NCBI GenBank assembly: GCA_016208645.1
Contig: JACQXP010000150.1
Coordinates: 1 to 9,476, forward strand
Length of the DNA: 9,476 bases
Direction of reading: 5' to 3'
Source: Candidatus Methylomirabilota bacterium
Lineage (GTDB): Bacteria; Methylomirabilota; Methylomirabilia; Methylomirabilales; 2-02-FULL-66-22
Positions 1 to 4,618 of this stretch are shown here, in pieces; position 1 is the stretch's first letter, and each line of letters opens with the position of its first letter. The position numbers and the translations under genes are program-made. The notes under the pieces are model-generated. The model was not told where the DNA came from, made no database searches, and saw nothing but the letters and a program-made list of their open reading frames with translations.

Positions 1-779
1 CCGGGGACCGGGGTAATCGCTGACGCGACCTGGATGGCGGAGTCGAAGTCCACGTCGCCCACCAGTTTCCCCTCCACCCGGTTGATGCCGACGTCGATCA
101 CCACCGCGCCTGGCTTCAGCATGGCCCCCGTGATCAAGCGGGGCCGGCCCACCGCGGCCACCAGGATGTCGGCCCGGCGCGTCTCGGCGGGGAGATCGGC
201 CGTGCGCGAGTGGCAGATGGTCACCGTCGCATGGCGATGAAGCAGCAGGAACGCGACTGGCTTCCCCACGATCTCGCTCCGACCCACCACCACCGCGTGC
301 TTCCCTTTGATCTTCACGCCCTCTCGGTCCAGCAGCTCGAGAATTCCTGCCGGCGTGCAGGGAACGAACTGGGGCTGGTTTTCCACCAGGCGGCCGACGT
401 TGGCGAAGGTGAACCCGTCCACGTCCTTCCGGGGATCCACGGTCTCCAGGACGGCTCGCTCGTCGAGGTGCCTGGGCAGCGGCAGTTGCACCAGGATCCC
501 GTGAATCTCGGGGTCGCCGTTCAGCTCCTGGATGAGCGCCCGCAGGTCCGCTTGTGTGATGTCTCCTGGAGGGGTGAGCTGGCGGGAGGCGATTCCGACC
601 TCGTGGCAGGCCTTCGTCTTGGTCCGGACATAGGTGGCGGAGGCAGGATCGTCGCCGACCAGGACGGCGGCAAGACCGGGGACCCTCGGCGTGGCCTCCT
701 GGAGCCGAAGAACCTGCTGCCGGATCTCCTCGCGGATGCCGGCGGCGATCTTGTTCCCGTCAATGATCCGCGCGCTCAC
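1..779 (-). CDS. folD: FolD, bifunctional methylenetetrahydrofolate dehydrogenase/cyclohydrolase (3' end missing)
   Basis: FolD is a cytosolic enzyme that interconverts 5,10-methylene-THF, 5,10-methenyl-THF and 10-formyl-THF with NADP(H), supplying one-carbon units for purines and formyl-Met-tRNA. I translated the minus strand directly: 259 codons are visible and run off position 1. The reading ends in TPVPG, the point where the family continues with GGVGPMT, so only the last few dozen residues are missing. Family landmarks in order are the catalytic Tyr50-x3-Lys54 (YVRTK), GILVQLPLP near residue 90, DVDGF, PCTPAG, the Rossmann-type VVGRSEIVGKP and CHSRT. The start is GTG at 779, with GGGGAG six bases upstream. 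The gene lies 70 bases after the ymdB-like gene and is probably co-transcribed with it. The identification is secure; the C-terminus is unseen. Confidence 0.96.
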   Translation of the reverse strand, partial: MSARIIDGNKIAAGIREEIRQQVLRLQEATPRVPGLAAVLVGDDPASATYVRTKTKACHEVGIASRQLTPPGDITQADLRALIQELNGDPEIHGILVQLPLPRHLDERAVLETVDPRKDVDGFTFANVGRLVENQPQFVPCTPAGILELLDREGVKIKGKHAVVVGRSEIVGKPVAFLLLHRHATVTICHSRTADLPAETRRADILVAAVGRPRLITGAMLKPGAVVIDVGINRVEGKLVGDVDFDSAIQVASAITPVP

Positions 780-849
780 GGCAAGCTCCCCGATGGGCGA
801 CAGGGACAGCGACAGGGATCCGGAACACACCACGTCACGAGGCTGCGGG

Positions 850-1626
850 CTAGTCGTCGCAGATCTGCAGGCGCGTGATGCTCCGCGCGCGGCCGTCGTC
901 CGCGATGTCCACCACCACGGCGCAGAGTTGGGTCGGACCGTCGCCGATGGTGAACTTCCGGGGCATCTGGGTGATGAACCGCTGGATGGCATCCTCCGGC
1001 CTGATCCCGATGACCGAGTCCCGCGGGCCGGTCATGCCCACGTCCGTGACGTAGGCGGTCCGGCCCGGCAGGATGCGCTCGTCCGCGGTCTGGACGTGGG
1101 TGTGGGTCCCGATCACCGCCGACACGCGCCCATCCAGGTACCACCCGAACGCCTGCTTCTCTGCCGTCGCCTCGGCGTGGAAGTCCACCAGGATGGTATC
1201 GGTGACCTGGCGGAGCTGCGCCACCTCCCGATCCGCCGTCTTGAAGGGGCAATCAATCGCCGGGAGGAATGCCCGGCCCTGGATGTTCACCACGCCCACC
1301 ATCCGGCCGTTCTTCGCCAGGATGTGGACGCCGGTGCCGGGCGCCTCCTCCGGGTAGTTGGCCGGCCGCAGCACCCGCGCCTCCTTGGCCAGGTACCCCT
1401 CGGCCTCCTTCTTGTCCCACACGTGATTCCCGGAGGTCAGGAGATCAATCCCCAGGCTGAACAGCTCTTCTCCGACGGAGGCGGTGATGCCGAAGCCCCC
1501 TGCGGCGTTCTCGGCGTTGGCCAGCACCAGCTCGGCGGCCTGGTCCGCCACCAGCGCCTTCAGGTGGCGGGCCACCATCCGGCGCCCCGGCTGCCCGATG
1601 ATGTCGCCGATGAACAGGATGCGCAT
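850..1626 (-). CDS. ymdB: YmdB-family (TIGR00282) metallophosphoesterase
   Basis: This 258-residue protein belongs to the YmdB family of dimetal phosphodiesterases. Bacillus subtilis YmdB hydrolyses cyclic nucleotides and affects biofilm and motility choices. Expected metal ligands sit at the family positions: Asp8 (GDIIGQPGR), Glu39 in NAEN, Asn67 in GNHVWD, His150 in VDFHAEAT, and His175 and His177 in GTHTHVQTAD. The length is typical, and no signal peptide or membrane segment is visible, so it is probably cytosolic. It follows rny directly, as ymdB follows rny in B. subtilis, which suggests a shared role near RNA turnover or signalling. The ATG at 1626 matches the family N-terminus MRILFIGDIIG but has no purine-rich ribosome-binding site, because a 7-base repeat array occupies that position. 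The family is clear; the physiological substrate here is unknown. Confidence 0.93.
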   Translation of the reverse strand: MRILFIGDIIGQPGRRMVARHLKALVADQAAELVLANAENAAGGFGITASVGEELFSLGIDLLTSGNHVWDKKEAEGYLAKEARVLRPANYPEEAPGTGVHILAKNGRMVGVVNIQGRAFLPAIDCPFKTADREVAQLRQVTDTILVDFHAEATAEKQAFGWYLDGRVSAVIGTHTHVQTADERILPGRTAYVTDVGMTGPRDSVIGIRPEDAIQRFITQMPRKFTIGDGPTQLCAVVVDIADDGRARSITRLQICDD

Positions 1627-1630
1627 GTCG

Positions 1631-1722
1631 CGTGAGGCGTGAAACGTGAGGCGTGAGGCGAATCGAAAGGAAAGGGTACCGCGCCCCGGTCCCCTAACGC
1701 CTCACCCCTAACGCCTAACGCC
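1631..1722. repeat. Facing pair of 7-base tandem arrays in the rny-ymdB gap
   Basis: On the plus strand, 1631-1660 holds four 7-base units in register (three CGTGAGG and one CGTGAAA) plus a trailing CG. Positions 1693-1722 hold four units of the opposite sense (three CCTAACG and one CCTCACC) plus a trailing CC. The 32-base spacer is not repeated. The arms are imperfect inverted copies with one mismatch recurring about every seven bases, so the rny-ymdB transcript could fold them into a long interrupted hairpin. The array begins five bases after the rny stop codon and ends four bases before the ymdB start. No T-run follows, so it is not a normal intrinsic terminator. Confidence 0.85.
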
Positions 1723-1727
1723 AAGTA

Positions 1728-3296
1728 TTAGCGCGCGTATTCCACCGCGCGGGTCTCGCGGATGACCGTCACCTTGATCTGGCCCGGATACTCCATCTCG
1801 TCCTCGATCCGCTTGGCGATGTCCCGGGCCAGGACGTAGGCGGCCTGGTCATTGATCTGCTCGCTCTCGACCACCACCACCACCCGGATCTCCCGGCCCG
1901 CCTGGATGGCGAAGCACTTCTCTACCCCCTTGAAGGAGGTCGCGATCTCCTCCAGCTTGGCCAGGCGCTTGACGTAGGTCTCCATGATCTCACGCCGGGC
2001 GCCGGGCCGTGCCGCCGACAGGCCGTCGGCGGCCTGGAGGATGACGGCCTCTGGGTACTGCGGGGCCACCTCTTCGTGGTGGGCGGCAATGACGTTCACT
2101 ACCCGGGGATCCTCGTTATACTTCTTGGCCAGCTCCGCGGAGAGGAGCGCGTGGGAAGTCTCGGTTCCCTGGTCGGCCGCCTTGCCGATATCGTGGAGGA
2201 GGGCCGCTCGCTTCAGCGCCTTCACGTCCAGGCCCAGCTCGGCCGCCAGGAGGCCGGCCAGGGTTGCCACCTCCTTGGTGTGCGCGAGCTGGTTCTGCGA
2301 GTAACTGTACCGGTACTTCAATCGCCCCACCATCCGGACGAGCTCGGGATGGAGCCCGGTGATCCCGAGCTCGAAGCAGGCCTGCTCCCCCGCCTCCCGG
2401 ATGTCCTTCTCGATTTCCTTGGTGACCTTCTCCACCATCTCCTCGATACGGGTCGGGTGGATCCGTCCGTCCTGGATCAGGCGCTGGATGGCCACGCGGG
2501 CGATCTCCCTGCGGACCGAGTCGAACCCGGACAGGATGACCGTCTCGGGGGTATCGTCCACGATGATGTCAATCCCCGTGGCCTTCTCCAGCGCGCGGAT
2601 GTTGCGGCCTTCGCGGCCGATGATGCGGCCCTTCATGTCGTCGCTGGGCAGGTCCACCACCGACACCGCCGCCTCCGCCACGTACTCGGAGGCGATCCGG
2701 CAGATGGCCCGACCGATGATTTGCTTGGCCCGCTCCTCGCCCCTCTCGTTGGCCTCGTCCTCGATGCGCTTGATACGGCCGGCGGCGTGGAGCTTGGCGT
2801 CCTCTTCCAGGGCCTGCATGAGCTGGGCCTTGGCCTCCTCCGACGTCAAGCCGGCGACCTGCTCGAGCGTCCGCTTGCCCTCCTCCACCAGGCGGCCCCA
2901 GTGTCCCTCCTGTTGGACGACGGTTGCCTCCCGCGTCCGGAGCTCCTGTTCCCGCCCGGCCTGCTCGCGCTCGCGTCGATCCAGCACCTCCAGCTTGCGG
3001 TCCAGGATCTCCTCGCGCTGGTTCAGGCGCTTCTCCAGCCCCTGCATCTCCTCCCGCCGCGCGCGCGTCTCCTGCTCGAACTCGGTCCGGGCCTGAAGGG
3101 TCTTGCCCTTGATCTCCAGGTCGGCTTCCTTCCGCCGTGCCTCGATCTCGCGCTCTGCCTCCCGAACGATTCGCCGTGCCTCGTCCTCCGCCTGCCGTTT
3201 CAGTCGCGTCTGCCGTTGGCGCTCGAGGACCCAGCCGATGCCCAGCCCCACCAGGCCCATCGCCAACCCCAGCACGATGGTGACCCACATGTCCAC
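1728..3296 (-). CDS. rny: Ribonuclease Y
   Basis: RNase Y is the membrane-anchored endoribonuclease that initiates mRNA decay in many bacteria lacking RNase E as the main decay enzyme. The 522 residues show the full family layout. There is one N-terminal membrane segment (about residues 4-23) and a long charged coiled coil (about 30-145). A KH RNA-binding domain carries GRIIGREGRN at 223-232. The HD nuclease domain has His339, the His368-Asp369 pair in LLHDIGK, HHEE at 406-409 and Asp424 before SAARPGARRE. The length is close to B. subtilis RNase Y (about 520). I chose GTG at 3296 because GGAGG lies seven bases upstream; the in-frame ATG at 3290 would leave a 13-base gap. It is followed by ymdB and preceded by about 300 bases of repeat-rich leader. 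No key residue is missing. Confidence 0.97.
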   Translation of the reverse strand: MDMWVTIVLGLAMGLVGLGIGWVLERQRQTRLKRQAEDEARRIVREAEREIEARRKEADLEIKGKTLQARTEFEQETRARREEMQGLEKRLNQREEILDRKLEVLDRREREQAGREQELRTREATVVQQEGHWGRLVEEGKRTLEQVAGLTSEEAKAQLMQALEEDAKLHAAGRIKRIEDEANERGEERAKQIIGRAICRIASEYVAEAAVSVVDLPSDDMKGRIIGREGRNIRALEKATGIDIIVDDTPETVILSGFDSVRREIARVAIQRLIQDGRIHPTRIEEMVEKVTKEIEKDIREAGEQACFELGITGLHPELVRMVGRLKYRYSYSQNQLAHTKEVATLAGLLAAELGLDVKALKRAALLHDIGKAADQGTETSHALLSAELAKKYNEDPRVVNVIAAHHEEVAPQYPEAVILQAADGLSAARPGARREIMETYVKRLAKLEEIATSFKGVEKCFAIQAGREIRVVVVVESEQINDQAAYVLARDIAKRIEDEMEYPGQIKVTVIRETRAVEYAR

Positions 3297-3351
3297 GGGA
3301 TTCCCTCCCTCGTTCCTGTGCCTTCACGGGGTCGCGCCCCCGCACCTGCGG

Positions 3352-3406
3352 GGACCGACCCGTTCCCAACCGCATGATCGGAACCTATCCTGGACCGACC
3401 CGTCCC
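3352..3406. repeat. 15-base direct repeat pair upstream of rny
   Basis: Plus-strand 3352-3366 and 3392-3406 share a 15-base sequence beginning GGACCGACCCGT with one mismatch (T at 3364, C at 3404), offset by exactly 40 bases. The pair lies about 55-110 bases upstream of the rny start. It could be a binding site pair or simply a chance or duplicated segment. Confidence 0.6.
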
Positions 3407-3443
3407 GGGAACCGCCCGACGCACCGGGCGACACGGAAAGGCG

Positions 3444-3502
3444 GCGCGCTGGTGCGCGGAGCGCAAGGCCACGCGAAGCGCGCTGGTGCGCGGAGCGCAA
3501 GG
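3444..3502. repeat. 25-base perfect direct repeat, 34-base period
   Basis: Two identical 25-base copies at 3444-3468 and 3478-3502 begin GCGCGCTGGTGCGC and end GCGCAAGG, separated by nine bases. Each copy is itself rich in GCGC inverted pairs, so alternative small hairpins (GCGC-TCC-GCGC or GCGC-ACCA-GCGC on the minus strand) are possible. It lies between the 6S RNA gene and rny. It looks like one duplication of a 34-base unit, with too few copies for a CRISPR array. Confidence 0.85.
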
Positions 3503-3597
3503 AAAGACGCGTGCCGGCGGGACAGAAAGAGGCTGGATGGATTCAGAACAGCCTGAAGCTGGCGGAGCAGGCAGGACGATCTACCGGCCGAGAGAAG

Positions 3598-3792
3598 AAA
3601 CAACCCCTACCATTGTGCCGTGTGCTGGTCCTCGTTTGAACCTGGATAACCAGGTGGGGGTCCCGCAAACGCTTTAGGCTTCCCTTCCGCCGAGGCGGAC
3701 AGGCCTGCTCACCACGTTCTCGGAGGGATCCCCGTTCTGAGGGTGTTGGCTCAAAAAAAGTTACCGCATCACGCGCACGGTAGGGGTTCTCG
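3598..3792 (-). ncRNA. ssrS: 6S RNA
   Basis: 6S RNA mimics an open promoter, binds sigma70 RNA polymerase holoenzyme and tunes transcription in stationary phase. The roughly 190-base minus-strand segment closes with a perfect 10-base-pair end stem: AACCCCTACC (complement of 3779-3788) pairs with GGTAGGGGTT (complement of 3602-3611). Inside, from 5' to 3', come the family-like tracts TTGAGCC, GGTGAGC, a GC-rich apical hairpin around CCGCCTCGGCGG, GCCTAAA, and the small 3'-side hairpin ACCTGG-TTAT-CCAGGT (3640-3655) that E. coli 6S carries in its central bubble. Its place directly after zapA is the classic 6S location. The exact ends are estimated and no covariance-model search was possible. 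The length (180-200) fits. Confidence 0.88.
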
Positions 3793-3814
3793 GTATCCTT
3801 GATCCCTGCTACGC

Positions 3815-3843
3815 ACGCTAGCACAGGCCGTTCCCCGTTGCAA
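3815..3843 (-). promoter_or_regulatory. Candidate sigma70-type promoter for 6S RNA
   Basis: On the minus strand TTGCAA (3838-3843) is followed by a 17-base spacer and TAGCGT (3815-3820), with TG one base before it forming an extended -10. Predicted initiation near 3807 is about 15 bases before the estimated mature 6S 5' end, so a short precursor would be expected. The promoter lies 60 bases after the zapA stop codon. The assignment rests on motif matching only. Confidence 0.55.
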
Positions 3844-3902
3844 GCCCTTTCCGCACCCTGCCGCACCGTCACCGCGGAGATCAGGCTCCGACGCGCCCCG
3901 GG

Positions 3903-4199
3903 TTATCCGGCGACGCCTCCGCGATGCAGCAGTTGAAAAATCCCCTCGATCCGGGCCAGGACCTCCTCTTCGGCCCGGCGGACCGCCTCGTCCCGCTTGA
4001 ACAGATCGTCGGCGATGTTGAGTGACGCCAGCACCGCGATCTTGGCAGGCGGGAGCGTCGGACTCTCCTTGACCACCTCGTGGAACCTTCCGTCCACGTA
4101 CTCCGCCACCCGCGCGAGGTACTCGGGGCTATCGGTTCCCCGGAGCGTGTAGCGCTCTCCGAAGATCTCGACCTCGGTGGTCCGCTCGCCGGCCGTCAT
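3903..4199 (-). CDS. zapA: Cell division protein ZapA
   Basis: ZapA binds FtsZ at midcell and cross-links protofilaments to stabilise the Z ring. This 98-residue protein has the family layout: an N-terminal beta segment (VEIFGERYTLRGT, residues 10-22), the helix EYLARVAEYVDGR, the highly conserved KIAVLASLNIADDLF (53-67), then a C-terminal helix with coiled-coil character that mediates oligomerisation. The ATG at 4199 starts 12 bases after the stop codon of the small coiled-coil gene, with a G-run as ribosome-binding site, so translation is probably coupled. The 6S RNA gene follows, a frequent arrangement. The length is typical and nothing is missing. Confidence 0.93.
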   Translation of the reverse strand: MTAGERTTEVEIFGERYTLRGTDSPEYLARVAEYVDGRFHEVVKESPTLPPAKIAVLASLNIADDLFKRDEAVRRAEEEVLARIEGIFQLLHRGGVAG

Positions 4200-4211
4200 C
4201 CCCGGCCCCCC

Positions 4212-4505
4212 TTACGTGCCGACCCCCTGCATGGCCGCCTCGAGACGGGCGATCTCCCCCAGGAGCCCTTCCACTCGCGCGCGGACCTCCTCCCGCTCCG
4301 CGCGCAGGCGCGCCAGTTCGGCGCCATCGCGCTCCCGTTCCGCCAGCAGGGTCACGACCTCCTGCTCGCGGGCACGGAGGTCGGCCTGGAGCGCCTGGAT
4401 CTTCGCCTCCAGGGCGGCGTGCCCGCGTCGGGCTTGCTCCAACTCTGCCAGCGTCTCACGGACCTTCATCTCCAGGGTCGCGAGCCGCTCCAGCACTGCG
4501 TCCAT
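4212..4505 (-). CDS. Small coiled-coil protein, possibly ZapB-like
   Basis: This 97-residue protein is almost entirely predicted helix: leucine and valine recur at three- and four-residue steps from about residue 5 to 92, with Glu, Arg, Lys, Gln and Ala between, and almost no Pro or Gly until the C-terminal QGVGT. There is no signal peptide, membrane segment or Cys. The ATG at 4505 has GGAG eight bases upstream. It is 12 bases from zapA and is probably translated with it. ZapB is a small coiled-coil division protein that works with ZapA, so a ZapB-like role is a reasonable inference from position and architecture. Coiled coils resemble one another by composition, however, and a generic structural role is possible. 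The gene is real with high likelihood; the function is not proven. Confidence 0.75.
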   Translation of the reverse strand: MDAVLERLATLEMKVRETLAELEQARRGHAALEAKIQALQADLRAREQEVVTLLAERERDGAELARLRAEREEVRARVEGLLGEIARLEAAMQGVGT

Positions 4506-4532
4506 CCGATCATCTCCGTGACGGCCAACGAG

Positions 4533-4561
4533 ACCCTACCAAAGCCCCAGACCTTTGTAAA
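4533..4561 (-). promoter_or_regulatory. Candidate promoter for the coiled-coil gene and zapA
   Basis: In the 113-base gap after pheT, the minus strand reads TTTACA (4556-4561), a 17-base spacer, then TAGGGT (4533-4538). The -35 matches TTGACA at five of six positions, and the -10 keeps the conserved TA and final T. The predicted start near 4526 leaves about 20 bases before the ATG at 4505, which just accommodates its ribosome-binding site. No intrinsic terminator is visible after pheT, so read-through is also likely. Confidence 0.5.
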
Positions 4562-4618
4562 GGGGGATTTCACCGAAGGCGAGGGTGGGGGCACCAGCCG
4601 CGTGCGTGGGGAGTGGCC

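Larger units (their letters stand above)
3297..3590 (-). other. Gene-free rny leader region with hairpins and repeats
   Basis: No credible gene lies in this roughly 300-base stretch; open frames crossing it have no recognisable protein. Read on the minus strand it would be the rny leader if transcription enters from 6S or zapA. It contains two perfect hairpins, CGCCCG/CGGGCG with a 6-base loop at 3413-3430 and CCCCGC/GCGGGG with a 4-base loop at 3338-3353, as well as the two repeat pairs listed separately. The rny ribosome-binding site (GAGGGAGG) lies at the low-coordinate end. I see no good -35/-10 pair close to rny and no T-run terminator. Confidence 0.5.

Noticed and set aside
634..1635. 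A 333-codon plus-strand open frame opposite ymdB and the start of folD
   Set aside because: Composition is typical of an antisense shadow and both minus-strand genes have clear family motifs.
2076..3377. A 433-codon plus-strand open frame opposite rny
   Set aside because: Leu/His/Asp-rich low-complexity product lying antisense to a complete RNase Y with all catalytic residues.
3444..3502. Possible CRISPR array from the two 25-base repeats
   Set aside because: Only two copies, a nine-base spacer and no nearby cas gene; it is a simple direct duplication.
3543..3872. A 109-codon minus-strand open frame covering the 6S locus
   Set aside because: The interval has strong RNA secondary structure matching 6S RNA, and the predicted peptide resembles no known protein.
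4506..4618. A terminator after pheT
   Set aside because: Only a four-base CACC/GGTG pairing without a T-run is present in this gap.
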